Below, piece by piece: positions 19,643 to 29,674 of a stretch of DNA of 64,000 bases. Under the pieces are notes generated by a model, which had not been told where the DNA came from, did not search any database, and saw only the letters and a program-made list of their open reading frames with translations. The position numbers and the translations under genes were made by a program. Location of the stretch: contig RDXX01000008.1 of assembly GCA_004292955.1 (NCBI GenBank), forward strand, positions 183,121 through 247,120, in the 5' to 3' direction. This DNA is from Oscillatoriales cyanobacterium. Its GTDB lineage: Bacteria > Cyanobacteriota > Cyanobacteriia > Cyanobacteriales > Microcoleaceae. The stretch's first letter is position 1, and every line of letters begins with the position of its first letter.

Positions 19643-21117
19643 TCAATTTCCTCAAAAAACTGTCAGCAAGTTAGAGACACTAACGCTGAAAAGTGCCTCT
19701 GACTTTAACTGTAATTAGTAGTAGCTTAAAGAGTTATTAGCTGTCAGTTGGTGCAGGGTTGAAGGAAATTTAACTCTTCACTGTTAACTGTTAACTCTTC
19801 ACTGTTACAGATAAAAAAGTAGTTAAACCCGACCGATCGAGAGTTATGAGTTATGCTCAGCAGATAAATCTGAGAGATAGAAATAAGGAGGCTTTTATCG
19901 AGTTAGCAATATTGAGTTTTAAGTTGAGAATTGCTTTCCTCAATACTTCAAAATTCAACAGTTGCAACTCTTCCTTTGAACTCAGCGAATAAATTCAGCG
20001 CCACTCTCACCAATTTCTTAACACACAACTGAACACACAACTGAACATTACGAACTGATAACTCCGCTTGCGTGGTGGTTGAGGGCTGGTTTTGAGCGAA
20101 AGTAAGTAGGATTGATACTCCCCAGGGCTTAAGCCACGGGGATTCTTGAATGAATCCGAAAACTCTCAAAGGTGCTATCAAATCACCTCTAGACGCTCAA
20201 AACAACTACCTTTATAAAAGATGTTGCAATTGCGCTTACTTTGAAATTGTGCTTGTTTTCATAGACCATCACAACGCCAGATAGGTACGCTTCACACTCT
20301 GCCATTACTTGTCAGTTATACAGGCTTACTACTCCTTGAGGAGTGTGGTGGCTCACTGTGCCGGGATTTCTCCGATACTAGAGTGTTTCAACACGTAGAT
20401 GGTTGTTTTACTTGCTAACTCAATTATAGAATAAGACTCCAATCACTTGTGTAAAGGAATATTGAAGGCGGTTGAAACCGCTACCGACTTCCTCCCCGTG
20501 TCTAAAGCCAGGGGCACGCCGGGCTCGTTTTCTGGTGAAAGCGTAAGGACTTTTATTGAATTCTTGCGCGATCACACTCAACAGACTCTATTCTTGGCAT
20601 TCGACTGGAACTTCCGCCCCTGCCAACCCTAAAACCTTGTCAGTCGATTTTAGATTGAATAATTTTAGATTTTAGATTTACAAGCGCAGATGAATCTGGG
20701 AACTTGAACCTTGGTCTAAAATTTTGGGATCTCCACGAATTAAGTCCGGGCTTGTATCCGTTTTCGATCGAGGTCAAAAACATCTATTGTTGAATACCCG
20801 CTGGCTCGGCTTGAACCATGAGATTTTTGACTAAGCCGACGATCGACAACCACTCGATCGATCGAAATTAATCGATCAATTTGGTTCATGCTCCGCTCCT
20901 GCGGGTTTAGCGCTAGATTTAGCCCGTGAATGTACAAAAAGGCTTGAAGTCTTGAACAGAAGCAATTTGCACCCAGCCCGCGTTGCTGGTTGGCTCTTAG
21001 CGACGAGCGACAAAAGCGCTCAAGCCGCTGCGGCTTCCATAACAAGCAATTATAGCTTGACACGACACATCCCGATCGAGAGCCGAAGGTGAAATATTTC
21101 ACCACAGCTTCCCTATT
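19643..21117. other. 1.47-kb non-coding region upstream of rne
   Basis: No convincing protein gene is present. The 121-codon minus frame at 20740-21105 has no recognised family and is rich in Arg, Cys and Ser. From the rne side the region holds a GTTAACTGTTAACTCTTCACTG repeat (19775-19807), a structured mobile-element-like segment (20118-20500) and AATCTAAAAT repeats (20655-20680). Part of it is presumably the rne leader and promoter. Confidence 0.55.
20118..20420 (-). ncRNA. Guide-RNA-like non-coding element, copy 1
   Basis: Read on the minus strand, it contains CCATCTACGTGTTGAA, CTAGTATCGGAGAAATCCCG, GTACCTATCTGGC, TGATGGTCT, GTAAGCGCAATTGCAACATC and GTCTAGAGG. It ends in the hairpin AATCCCCGTGGCTTAAGCCC plus TGGGGAG. 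The same blocks occur in the same order at 41928-42206. The terminal hairpin resembles the right end of IS200/IS605-type elements, whose guide RNA ends there. A second such hairpin (about 20492-20517) bounds the other side. No protein frame is conserved between the copies. Confidence 0.55.
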
Positions 21118-23985
21118 TTAACCATAACCCAAGATTAGCTGACTGCGCTGAACCTGCAAAAGCTGAATTTCCTGCTGGCTGACTTGTTCGAGCATGAAAA
21201 CAAGGTGTTCGGGCTTGAGCAGGTTGCCGTCGCTGCGACAACTGCCGGTATAGCGCAAGACGGCTGTACCTTCGGATTGCTGCACAAGTTCTAGTTTGTG
21301 CAGCCGATCGCGCAAATTGACATCGCGAGTCTTTCCCGACTTAGTAGTGTGCACCCGCCAAAAAGCCTCTGTTTCGGCGATCGCCTTCACCCAAGCTTCC
21401 CAATTGGCAGTATCTGCGACGGAGACAGCAGTAGAATTATCCTGGTCAGATTCGCCATTTTCCGTCAACAAGCCTGTTGCAGCCACAGTAATCGCGTACT
21501 CCGCTGCTTCTAACAACTGACTGGCAGAAGGAGCTTTGAGGTCGATCGACTCAACCTTGTAAATCGGGATATTTTCCGGCAGAGCCGCCGCCAATTTTGC
21601 TCGAAAAATCTCAAGATCGATCGACTCAGTGAGTTCAAAATCAGCAATTTCCCCAGTGCTGGTAACGCCCAGAGGCAGAGCATTTGCCACAGAAATCCGA
21701 GGATTTGGGTGGAAGCCCCCGGTAAACGAAATGGGTAAATCAGCCCTACGGACAACTCGATCGAACAATCGCAGCAAATCCAAATGACCAACCAAAGCCA
21801 TATCGCCCACCTTCCCAAACCAAACCCGAAAACGCTGTTTCCGTTCTGTATTCGGTACAAATTCCCCAGCAAAATCTGGAATTGGCAGGGCATCTACAAC
21901 CACATTGTGTCCGAAATCTGTGCCGCAAACCCCGCAGCGGGAACACCCTTCAAAGGAACAATCGGGAACCGTCGCTGCTTCTAAAGCATGAAGCAAATCA
22001 AGTTTTAGCCAGTTTTTATCAATTCCCGTGTCTAGGTGATCCCAAGGTAGCGGGCGATCGAGAAAGAGGGGGAGAAGAGGAGAGGGGGAGAGGGGGAGAG
22101 TGGGGGAGGGGGAGAGGGGGAGAGGGGAAGATGTGGGAAAATCTTGTTTATCTTCTCTTCCTTCTTCCTTCTTCCTTCTTCCTTCTTCCCTCTTCCTTCT
22201 TCCTTCTTCCTTCTCCTCTTCCTTCTCAAACAGATTCCATTCGCCGCTTTCAACTTGGCGGTATTTCCACGTAAGGCCCGATTCATCGATCGCCCTTGTC
22301 CAAGCCTTGTATGCTGTATCCAAGTTTTCCCACCAAGCATCCATACCGGCGCCCAGTTCCCAAGCCCGGCGGACTACAGCACCCAAACGTCGATCGCCCC
22401 TACCGACAAAATCCTCCATTGCCGAAATCCGCACATCGGTATAATTCACCTTGATATTTCTCATCGCTTTGAATTCACCCTTCAGCAATTTTTGCTTGCG
22501 TGAAAACTCGGCAGTAGAAACCGAATGCCACTGAAAAGGAGTGTGAGGCTTAGGCGTAAAATTAGAAATTGTCAAGTTAAAATTCAGTGGCCGCCTGCCA
22601 TTAAGCCTGCATTCCCTTTGCAGCCAGCGGACTGTTTCGGCGATTCCCAGAACATCAAAATCGGTTTCTCCGGGCAAACCGATCATAAAATACAGCTTGA
22701 TTTTATCCCAACCGCGATCGACCGCAGTTTTGACACCCCGCAACAATTCTTCGTTTGTCAAACCTTTGTTAACGATGTCGCGCATCCGCTGCGTGCCGGC
22801 TTCCGGGGCAAAAGTCAAACCGCTTTGTCGCGTGCCGCCGAGAATGTCGGCAATATTATCGTCAAATCTGTCAACCCGCTGACTGGGTAAAGACAGAGAG
22901 ATATTTTTGTCTTTGAGGCGGTTTTTGATTTCCATCCCCACAGCCGGAAGTGCTAGATAGTCGGAACAACTCAGGGAAAGCAGGGAAAACTCGCTGTGCC
23001 CGGTGGCTTTCATTCCTTCTTCTATCGCCTCTACGACTTGCTGCGGTTCCACATCGCGGGCGGGGCGAGTCAGCATTCCCGGCTGACAGAAGCGACAGCC
23101 GCGGGTGCATCCCCGGCGGATTTCGACTGTCAGTCTGTCGTGTACTGTCTCGACGTAGGGTACTAGCCCGATCGAATAAGCTGGTATGGGAGTTGCTACG
23201 CGGCGCAGAATTTTTTCTGGGACTTGCGGGCGGTTGGGATGAACAGAACCATCTGCCGCCATATCGTAGAATTGGGGGACATAAACGCCAGGAATTTGCG
23301 CTAAATCCAGCAATAGTGCTTCTCGGCTCAAATTATTAGTTTTGCCTTCTGCCAAAATCAAGCCAATTTCTGGCAGCAATTCTTCTCCATCTCCCAAAGC
23401 GATGAAGTCAAAAAAGTCAGCGTAGGGTTCGGGATTGGAGGTTGCGGTTTGTCCGCCAGCAAAAATTAGCGGCAAATCGCCGCCATTTTGGGCATTTGTC
23501 GCTCTTTCTTTCCAAGTTAGGGGAATGCCGGCTAAATCCAGCATTTCCAGAATGTTTGTTGCTCCGAGTTCGTAGCTGAGGCTGAAGCCGAGAATATCAA
23601 ATTCTGTGAGCGATCGCCTGGATTCTACAGCAAACAGGGGAGTTTTGGTCGTTAGCGCAGCCCTCGGAGAGGATCGCAGTTTTGCTGCTAAGTCTGGTGC
23701 GGGCAAATAAGCTCGATCGCACAACTGTCTCGGCAAGGCATTCAAAATATTGTAAAGGATGATGTGTCCCAGATTGGAAGCACCAACTTCATACACTTCT
23801 GGATATGTGAGCACCCAGCGTACAGACGCCCCATCCCAAGGCTTGCGTACAGCCCCCAACTCGTTTCCTAGATAACGAGCAGGCTGATTGATTTCTGCTG
23901 TAAGTAATTCTTCGATTTTTACTGCCACGGCTCGACTCGCTCTCATATTTGCGACTCTTAAGCAGCCTACCTTAAAATCTGCCAA
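21118..23985 (-). CDS. B12-binding-domain radical SAM protein (TIGR03960-like) with C-terminal DUF2344-type domain
   Basis: The 955-residue protein has an N-terminal cobalamin-binding-like domain (LTYPEVYEVGASNLGHIILY, LSYELGATNILEML). The radical SAM centre RGCTRGCRFCQPG is near residues 290-303, with Cys-x3-Cys-x2-Cys for a 4Fe-4S cluster. A Cys-rich part (CSFEGCSRCGVCGTDFG) follows, and a C-terminal domain with VWFGKVGDMALVGHLDL. The substrate is unknown; an RNA-modification role is often suggested from its linkage to rne. Between the two halves, at about residues 580-650, lies a KEEGRRKKEEGR run then PLSPSPTLPLSPSP. It is encoded by the same GA-rich repeat found in rnhB and splits an otherwise continuous protein. 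The start may be the ATG 13 codons downstream of 23985 (MRASRAVAVKIEELL). Confidence 0.9.
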   Translation of the reverse strand: MADFKVGCLRVANMRASRAVAVKIEELLTAEINQPARYLGNELGAVRKPWDGASVRWVLTYPEVYEVGASNLGHIILYNILNALPRQLCDRAYLPAPDLAAKLRSSPRAALTTKTPLFAVESRRSLTEFDILGFSLSYELGATNILEMLDLAGIPLTWKERATNAQNGGDLPLIFAGGQTATSNPEPYADFFDFIALGDGEELLPEIGLILAEGKTNNLSREALLLDLAQIPGVYVPQFYDMAADGSVHPNRPQVPEKILRRVATPIPAYSIGLVPYVETVHDRLTVEIRRGCTRGCRFCQPGMLTRPARDVEPQQVVEAIEEGMKATGHSEFSLLSLSCSDYLALPAVGMEIKNRLKDKNISLSLPSQRVDRFDDNIADILGGTRQSGLTFAPEAGTQRMRDIVNKGLTNEELLRGVKTAVDRGWDKIKLYFMIGLPGETDFDVLGIAETVRWLQRECRLNGRRPLNFNLTISNFTPKPHTPFQWHSVSTAEFSRKQKLLKGEFKAMRNIKVNYTDVRISAMEDFVGRGDRRLGAVVRRAWELGAGMDAWWENLDTAYKAWTRAIDESGLTWKYRQVESGEWNLFEKEEEKEEGRRKREEGRRKKEEGREDKQDFPTSSPLPLSPSPTLPLSPSPLLPLFLDRPLPWDHLDTGIDKNWLKLDLLHALEAATVPDCSFEGCSRCGVCGTDFGHNVVVDALPIPDFAGEFVPNTERKQRFRVWFGKVGDMALVGHLDLLRLFDRVVRRADLPISFTGGFHPNPRISVANALPLGVTSTGEIADFELTESIDLEIFRAKLAAALPENIPIYKVESIDLKAPSASQLLEAAEYAITVAATGLLTENGESDQDNSTAVSVADTANWEAWVKAIAETEAFWRVHTTKSGKTRDVNLRDRLHKLELVQQSEGTAVLRYTGSCRSDGNLLKPEHLVFMLEQVSQQEIQLLQVQRSQLILGYG

Positions 23986-24083
23986 TACGCCAACGGCAGT
24001 CCTATCTCTTTGGAGCCCTTTAACTCAAGTTGCTGTGTTTGCTTACTTGTTTTCACTGGTGAGTAGATTCTAGAAGTGCTTGT

Positions 24084-24428
24084 TTACACAAGACAAGAGT
24101 TTGCTGCTTCAAAGCTTTCGACATTTTCAAATATCTCAAAAACTCGATCGAGTTGGCTGAGTTCCAGAATCATTCTAATTCCGGCGGTAACTGAACACAG
24201 ACTAAACCTGCGTCCCATTTTTTTCGCCTGCTTGAGGCCGGAAATCAATGCCATCAAACCCGCGCTGTCAATAAATGTTACTGCGCCAACATCTACGAGT
24301 ACCGCTACTACTCCAGGGGCTGAAATTGTTGTGGTTAGTTGCTCTGTGAATTCTCCGGCTGTGGCTGCATTTAGGTGGTCTAGGGGTCGAATCACCCTAA
24401 GTGGTTTATGGGCAAGAAGTGTCTGCAT
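24084..24428 (-). CDS. STAS-domain anti-anti-sigma-factor-like protein
   Basis: A 114-residue single STAS domain. The phospho-acceptor Ser lies in the conserved TFIDSAGLMALISGLK segment. The fold continues with GRRFSLCSV and IRMILELSQLDRVFEIF, as in SpoIIAA-type antagonists. Such proteins switch partners with an anti-sigma kinase and are dephosphorylated by SpoIIE-type phosphatases; a phosphatase of that class is encoded at 37617, but any link is inference. It is transcribed alone. I kept the ATG at 24428 (MQTLLAHKPLRVI). Confidence 0.9.
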   Translation of the reverse strand: MQTLLAHKPLRVIRPLDHLNAATAGEFTEQLTTTISAPGVVAVLVDVGAVTFIDSAGLMALISGLKQAKKMGRRFSLCSVTAGIRMILELSQLDRVFEIFENVESFEAANSCLV

Positions 24429-24810
24429 ATATCAAACCTATGGTTGCTACGTATTTTCAACTACCGTACTGGACGGAGGTAAGCCTAAACCTACTTGACA
24501 CCTACGAGCGTAACCCTACCTGAGGAAAACCGATCGGTAGTTTTGAGTAGTTTACTGAATCTTTATTTATTTAGTCTTTTTTATAAAAGTTTGTGCAAGA
24601 TTTACGGAGTAAAGGTAAGCTACTATACTATTTTTTATTTGTGCGACGAGGTTTAGTGTTGGCAATCGTAAAGATTGCGATCGACCTTATCCTAGCTGTT
24701 AGGTTAAACTGAGCAATGTAATTGAAATCACTGGTTAGTTCTGATTTGGATCACTCACTCCATCGACTGTTAAGATGACAATAATACTGTACGGAGTTCT
24801 CCGATATACT
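24429..24810. other. Divergent intergenic region, nothing recognised
   Basis: AT-rich DNA of about 380 bp between the STAS gene and a small plus-strand gene. Promoters for both must be here, but no clear regulatory site or repeat was identified. Confidence 0.4.
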
Positions 24811-25005
24811 ATGCAAGCAACTCATGCTATTCGTCAACTTGTAGAAAAAGCCCTCTACATTAAGCAGTTGACGCCTGACATTGAAAACGAAATCAACAAC
24901 GAGCTCACCCGTTTGGGCTACATCTCGGATATTGATTATGAGGCTTTAGAGTTATTAATGGATGAAATGGATGCTGGCCGGGTGCAATTGGTATCTAGTA
25001 GATAG
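24811..25005 (+). CDS. Small acidic helical protein, unknown function
   Basis: The 64-residue product starts MQATHAIRQLVEKALYIKQL and continues ENEINNELTRLGYISDIDYEALELLMDEMDAG. It is predicted to be all-helical, soluble and acidic. It resembles short conserved hypothetical proteins of cyanobacteria, but I assign no family. I prefer the ATG at 24811; the open frame reaches another ATG at 24775, whose extra residues (MTIILYGVLRYT) look unrelated. It stands alone. Function unknown. Confidence 0.65.
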   Translation: MQATHAIRQLVEKALYIKQLTPDIENEINNELTRLGYISDIDYEALELLMDEMDAGRVQLVSSR

Positions 25006-25502
25006 TTGGAACCGGAGAGCGCGGAAAAATCACAGATTGAAAAAAAATCCTTGCACGGTGGGAAAGACAGGAGTCTCAGAAGCATTTACCCCGGCACGGT
25101 ACTTTTAAAAGCTCGCACCCAGTTGATGAGCTTGATATTTGAGGCGATGGTTTGTTCACCTCACTATCAAAAAAATACTTTTACTTCAATTAAATATATA
25201 ACTTTTGGGGCTTGACAAATGAGGTGTAATAGTAATTTATTAATGATTACTGTTACCTAGCTGAGGTGGAAAACCGGTTTGGAACGATCGCAATTAAATT
25301 TGTTCGATCTTTCAGACTGAAGTCCTCATCAAACAAGAGAGGAGTTCAGTCCGAACGATCGAAAGTGATAACGGTTATTTTACCGGAATATATATAATCA
25401 GGCGCGATCGCCAGTTGTGTAAAGTTTTGTAAAAAGTATACGGGATTTGCATAAAAAAGAACAAGTTGCGCCGATAGCTCAAATAGAGAGGCTCGCGTCC
25501 TA
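25006..25502. other. Intergenic region with an inverted repeat
   Basis: No gene is supported. At about 25300-25367 lies an imperfect palindrome with arms GTTCGATCTTTCAGACTGAA and its complement around GAGGAGTTCAGTCCGAACGA. It resembles the AGGACT..AGTCCT repeats at 39373-39597. A TTGACA near 25213 is not followed by a well-placed -10. Confidence 0.45.
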
Positions 25503-25544
25503 GTGACGAGAGAGTCTGTCAACTTGTATCTCAACTTATGTAAT

Positions 25545-25781
25545 ATGTCAAGAGAACCAGATAGCACGGAAACTTCAATCAACAGTCTATTTGCCAAAAT
25601 CGAGACCTTGCTGATGCAGACTTGGCAAGAAACAGGCCACGGATGCCTAACTATTGAGAGCGAAAAAATCAGTCCGAAAAAAATCCAAGTAATTATTCGA
25701 GGCTCTACTTACTATCGCTATGTTATTTCCCCTGAAGGCATAAACAAGTGGGTTTTAAAGCAAATTGCCGAAGGGGATTGA
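25545..25781 (+). CDS. Small conserved-looking protein, unknown function
   Basis: The 78-residue product starts MSREPDSTETSINSLFAKIE. The body (LLMQTWQETGHGCLTIESEK, KIQVIIRGSTYYRYVISPEG) alternates hydrophobic and charged residues as a small alpha/beta domain would. I know it only as the sort of short hypothetical protein common in cyanobacteria. The frame can start 14 codons earlier at 25503. A tandem repeat begins immediately after its stop. Function unknown. Confidence 0.6.
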   Translation: MSREPDSTETSINSLFAKIETLLMQTWQETGHGCLTIESEKISPKKIQVIIRGSTYYRYVISPEGINKWVLKQIAEGD

Positions 25782-25792
25782 GCGATTAACGG

Positions 25793-26043
25793 TTGGGTAA
25801 TTGGTAATTGGGAATTGGTAATTGGGAATTGGTAATTGGGAATTGGGAATTGGTAATTGGGAATTGGTAATTGGTAATTGGTAATTGGTAATTGGTAATT
25901 GGGAATTGGTAATTGGGAATTGGGAATTGGGAATTGGTAATTGGTAATTGGGAATTGGGAATTGGTAATTGGTAATTGGTAATTGGTAATTGGTAATTGG
26001 TAATTGGTAATTGGTAATTGGTAATTGGTAATTGGTAATTGGT
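25793..26043. repeat. 250-bp short tandem repeat (TAATTGG/GAATTGG)
   Basis: Over thirty tandem units of a 7-bp repeat, GGTAATT or GGGAATT, fill the gap between the small gene and the hybrid kinase. The apparent 134-codon frame on the minus strand (LPITNYQ repeats) is an artefact of it. It is of the type called STRR in cyanobacteria. Confidence 0.95.
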
Positions 26044-26122
26044 CGTTATATAATGAATTTGCGATCGCTCCTATCCAAGAAAACTGATTTTTAAGTGAGG
26101 ATTTCCATCCTTGCCAAGTCAA

Positions 26123-28945
26123 TCAAAAATCGATCGCCCGCGACACCAAACTTGCCACCACCGCCACCAACTCAGCAGGATCGAGAGGCTTGGGTAGGTG
26201 AATTTGAAAACCCTGTCGCAGCGCCCGCACCCGTTCCTCCAGCCTACCGTAAGCTGTGAAAGCCACCGCCGGAATTTCCCTGTCCCCCATTTGCTCTCGC
26301 ACTTGCGGCAGCAGAGCCTCTCCTTCAGCGGTTTGTATGCCGAGATCGATCGCCAACACATCCGGATTCAGCCTAGAAATCGCTTCCAAGGCTTCCATTC
26401 CCGAGATAGCAGTCTCCACCTCAGCTCCGCAATCTTCGAGCACTGTACGCGCAAAATCCAAGGAATCCCCGTCGCCATCAACCACCAACACCCGCACTCC
26501 CGAAAGGTTGCTGCTAACAAAAGACGGATCTATAGGGGATCTGGCCGGGGTTTCTCGAACCACAAACTCCCCAGCCCCGGTAACAGAAAATCCGCTGTCG
26601 CCCTCTTGCTGTTTAATTGGCAATCTAACGAAAAAGCTCGCTCCTTGTCCTTGGCCAGCCGATTCTACTTGCACTGTTCCCCCGTGCATTTCCACAAAAT
26701 GGCGCACGAGAGCCAAACCTAGACCCAATCCGTTGTACGATCGCGTTGTAGAGGTATCAGCTTGGCTGAAACGCTCAAAAACGTGCGGCAAAAACTCTCC
26801 TGGAATCCCTTGTCCCGTGTCGCTGACTTCAATTTCCACACTAGGCGGTGACAAATTTTCACAACAGGCGGATTGTCCGGGCATACTCGTCCTCTCCACC
26901 TTGTGCAGCGCCACCCTCACCTGTCCTCCGTCAGGAGTAAACTTAATCGCATTCGACAGCAAATTCCACGCCACCTGCTGCAAGCGGCCGGAATCGCCAA
27001 ACATCCGCCCCGCAGTTTGGTCGAAATCCGTCACAATTTCAATATTTTTTGCCCCAATCGCCGGAGCGAGAGTATCGATCGCACCTTCAACAGTCGAAAT
27101 CAAATCTACCCACCGCAAATTCAGCGACAGTTGGCCAGTCATAATCTGCGACACGTCCAACAAATCCTCAATTAGCGTCCCCAGCGATCGCGTATTGCGG
27201 TCGATCGTTTCCAGAGCCTTAACAGTCGTTTTTTCATCAAACTTGCGGTGGCGCAGCAGTTGCGCCCATCCCAGCATCGCATTCAACGGCGTCCGCAATT
27301 CGTGGGACAAAGTTCCCAGAAACTCGTCTTTAATCCGGTTCGCCCGCGCCAATTCTTCAGCTCGATCGTGCAGTTCTTTTTCCAACTCCTTGCGAACCGT
27401 CAAATCGAGAATAAAAGCCACTGATTCTTGCCGCTTTTCCCCCAACAAAATATACCCCACCAACACCGGAATCCGGCTGCCATCAGGCCGAATGTATTCC
27501 TTTTCGTAGGGACTGCAAACGCCCTCGGCCTTTGCCTCTGCGATGCCGATTTCGTCCAGCGGTAGGTACTCCGGCGGTGTAATGTCAATCCAGCGGAGTT
27601 CCCCGCGCTGCAACTGTTCCCGCGTGTAGCCAACGAGGCGCAAAAATTCGTCGTTAGCCTCACTGATACCGCCGTCAACATCGCCGAAGAGAATTCCGAT
27701 CAAGTTAGATTCTGCCAACATTCTCAGCTTTTCTTGACTAGCTTTGAGTGCTGCTTCTGATTGCTTGCGATCGCTCACATCTTGGATGTAAGCCGAGCAA
27801 CCAGAATCGGAAGGATAAAAACGCACTTTCAACCACTTATTCCATAACGGCACGAATTCTTCATATTCGACTGTTACCTTGTCTGCTAATGCTTTGGTGG
27901 CGATTTTGTAAGACGGTAAATCCACGGCCCAGGGATATATTTCCCAAATATTTTTCCCGATCAGTTCTGCTTGTAAGTTGCCAAAAATCTCTTGACCTTT
28001 GTGGTTAATATAGGTGAATTTCCAGTTTGAATCGAAGGCGACAAAAGCGTCGGTAATGCTTTCGAGAATGTTAGTAATTCGAGCGTTTGCCGATAGTAGC
28101 GCTTGAGCTGTTTGTTCTGCTTGTTTGCGAGCTGCTTGTTCCCGGGACAAAGCCATAACACGTTCTTGTTCTGCCTGTTGGCGATCGCTAATATCGATGC
28201 AAGAACCGATGTAACCGGCAAAAGTGCGATCGGGTCTGTACAGGGGTACCCCTGTACTCACAACCCAGCGGTACTCCCCGTCATAGCGCCTCAAGCGGTA
28301 CTCGATCCGGTACTCGCTGCGGGCGTCGAAGGCTCTCCGGTAAACATCCATATATTTTGGCAAGTCGTCAGGATGCAAGCTTTCCATCCAACCGATGCCG
28401 ATTTCTTGCGCCAAAGTTTTACCGGTAAACTCCAACCAAACTTTGTTAAAGTAATCGCCAAGTCGATCGATATCCGACATCCAAATCATCACCGGCGCGG
28501 TATCTGCCATCATCCGAAACCTGGCTTCGCTTTCTTGGCGCTGTGCTTGAGCTGCTTTGCGATCGAGCCGTTCTTTAACTTCCCGCAGGGCCCGCTCGAT
28601 CGACGGCACCAACCGCGTCAAACGCCGTTTGAGAACGTAGTCTGTAGCGCCACTTTTCAAAGTCTCAATTGCCACTTCCTCACCCAAAGTAGCCGACACA
28701 AAAATAAACGGCACTCCCGGACAAGTAGCGCGGGCCATTTCCAGCGCTGCTATCCCGTTAAAACAAGGCAGCATATAGTCTGCCAAAATAATATCAACAC
28801 AGTGTTTTTCCAGCGCTACGGCAAAATCTTCCCGAGTTTCCACGCACAGCAAAGAAAAGTCTAGACCGCCATCCATGAGATATGCCTCAATCAGCTCGGC
28901 ATCTAGGGGACTGTCCTCTACCAAGAGGATATTGAGCGTTTTCAC
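26123..28945 (-). CDS. Hybrid histidine kinase, receiver-PAS-PAS-PAS-kinase-receiver
   Basis: The 940-residue cytoplasmic protein starts with a receiver (residues 3-123: ILLVEDSPLDAELI, phospho-Asp in ILADYMLPCFNG, Lys in VLKRRL). Three PAS domains span about 145-525. The phospho-His is near residue 547 in LSHELRTPLNAMLGW, and the ATPase domain has NLLSNAIKFTPDG, DTGQGIP, FERFSQAD and GLGLGLALV. The C-terminal receiver (about 810-930) has VLAIDLGIQTAEGEA as the likely phospho-Asp segment and LPKPLDP. However, it carries VDGDGDS where acidic VDDDxD is usual, so metal binding and phosphorylation there may be altered. Phosphorelay within the chain is likely. No adjacent regulator is seen. Confidence 0.92.
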   Translation of the reverse strand: MKTLNILLVEDSPLDAELIEAYLMDGGLDFSLLCVETREDFAVALEKHCVDIILADYMLPCFNGIAALEMARATCPGVPFIFVSATLGEEVAIETLKSGATDYVLKRRLTRLVPSIERALREVKERLDRKAAQAQRQESEARFRMMADTAPVMIWMSDIDRLGDYFNKVWLEFTGKTLAQEIGIGWMESLHPDDLPKYMDVYRRAFDARSEYRIEYRLRRYDGEYRWVVSTGVPLYRPDRTFAGYIGSCIDISDRQQAEQERVMALSREQAARKQAEQTAQALLSANARITNILESITDAFVAFDSNWKFTYINHKGQEIFGNLQAELIGKNIWEIYPWAVDLPSYKIATKALADKVTVEYEEFVPLWNKWLKVRFYPSDSGCSAYIQDVSDRKQSEAALKASQEKLRMLAESNLIGILFGDVDGGISEANDEFLRLVGYTREQLQRGELRWIDITPPEYLPLDEIGIAEAKAEGVCSPYEKEYIRPDGSRIPVLVGYILLGEKRQESVAFILDLTVRKELEKELHDRAEELARANRIKDEFLGTLSHELRTPLNAMLGWAQLLRHRKFDEKTTVKALETIDRNTRSLGTLIEDLLDVSQIMTGQLSLNLRWVDLISTVEGAIDTLAPAIGAKNIEIVTDFDQTAGRMFGDSGRLQQVAWNLLSNAIKFTPDGGQVRVALHKVERTSMPGQSACCENLSPPSVEIEVSDTGQGIPGEFLPHVFERFSQADTSTTRSYNGLGLGLALVRHFVEMHGGTVQVESAGQGQGASFFVRLPIKQQEGDSGFSVTGAGEFVVRETPARSPIDPSFVSSNLSGVRVLVVDGDGDSLDFARTVLEDCGAEVETAISGMEALEAISRLNPDVLAIDLGIQTAEGEALLPQVREQMGDREIPAVAFTAYGRLEERVRALRQGFQIHLPKPLDPAELVAVVASLVSRAIDF

Positions 28946-29674
28946 AAAAATTCCTTAATATATTTTACAGAAAAATGCAATCAAAAATCCTTGAATACTT
29001 CCATTATTTACCTAATTTCCATCGCCATTCTAAAGAAAAGATAAAAAAATGCTCAGCTTACTGCTGGAACCTCTGCGCCAGGAAAGCGACTGCATCCTGA
29101 GTTGCGATCGCAAAACAACTATCTTTCTGAGTTCTGAACACAGAAGAACCCGATTTCTACCCAAAATCTGTGATACCTGTTTAAAAAAACAATGCAACTT
29201 TAGCCAAGCTGCAAACCCATACAGAATAAGTCATGACCCATCTCAAATCTCAAATTTCAAATCCTTTGAGCGATCGACCTTAACCCAGAAACCGGGTTTT
29301 TGACCCACCTAAGGCCCGCACTGTTTTATAGCAACTGCCTGAAACATACTCATCTATCCCAAGATAGATCTTTGCAAACTCGCTTTAATTCATAAACTCA
29401 GTTTCTTCAAAAAATTGTTTTTTGACCACAACAGACAATTTAAATGCGTTTGTTCTGGATGCACAAAAACTCGGTTTCTACGCAACCTACTGAATTACAT
29501 ATCACCTTAGCAAGGAATGTATTCCCTGTCAATAATTGTCCACAAAAAAAACAATTTGAAGCCAATACGCTTAACTTAAGAACAATCCGACTGGCAAATA
29601 ATGCCTGTATTGCCTAGAAAATCGCGAAGTGAAATTCGTCAAAAATCGTTAAGTTAACCGTATTGAATTAGACG
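28946..29674. other. Intergenic region, no gene seen
   Basis: About 730 bp of AT-rich DNA. It contains one AGAAACCGGGTTT-type palindrome (29287-29302) and AAATCTCAAATTTCAAATCC repeats near 29245. The frame at 29049-29303 runs through these repeats and is not credible. Confidence 0.5.

Noticed and set aside
20650..20760. tRNA-like GGTTCAAGTTCC stretch
   Set aside because: The flanking bases do not form acceptor, D and anticodon stems. No tRNA was supported anywhere in the window.
20740..21105. 121-codon minus-strand frame between rne and the radical SAM gene
   Set aside because: Arg/Ser/Cys-rich composition like a chance frame and no family resemblance. It could be a decayed gene, but nothing supports it.
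22032..22503. Overlapping frames rich in Lys/Glu or Phe/Leu/Ser across the GA-rich repeat
   Set aside because: They are antisense readings of the repeat inside the radical SAM gene.
25718..26122. 134-codon frame with LPITNYQ repeats
   Set aside because: It is the translation of a 7-bp tandem repeat, not a gene.
26256..27509. 417-codon plus-strand frame opposite the hybrid kinase
   Set aside because: It is the antisense shadow of a kinase gene with complete, family-typical motifs.
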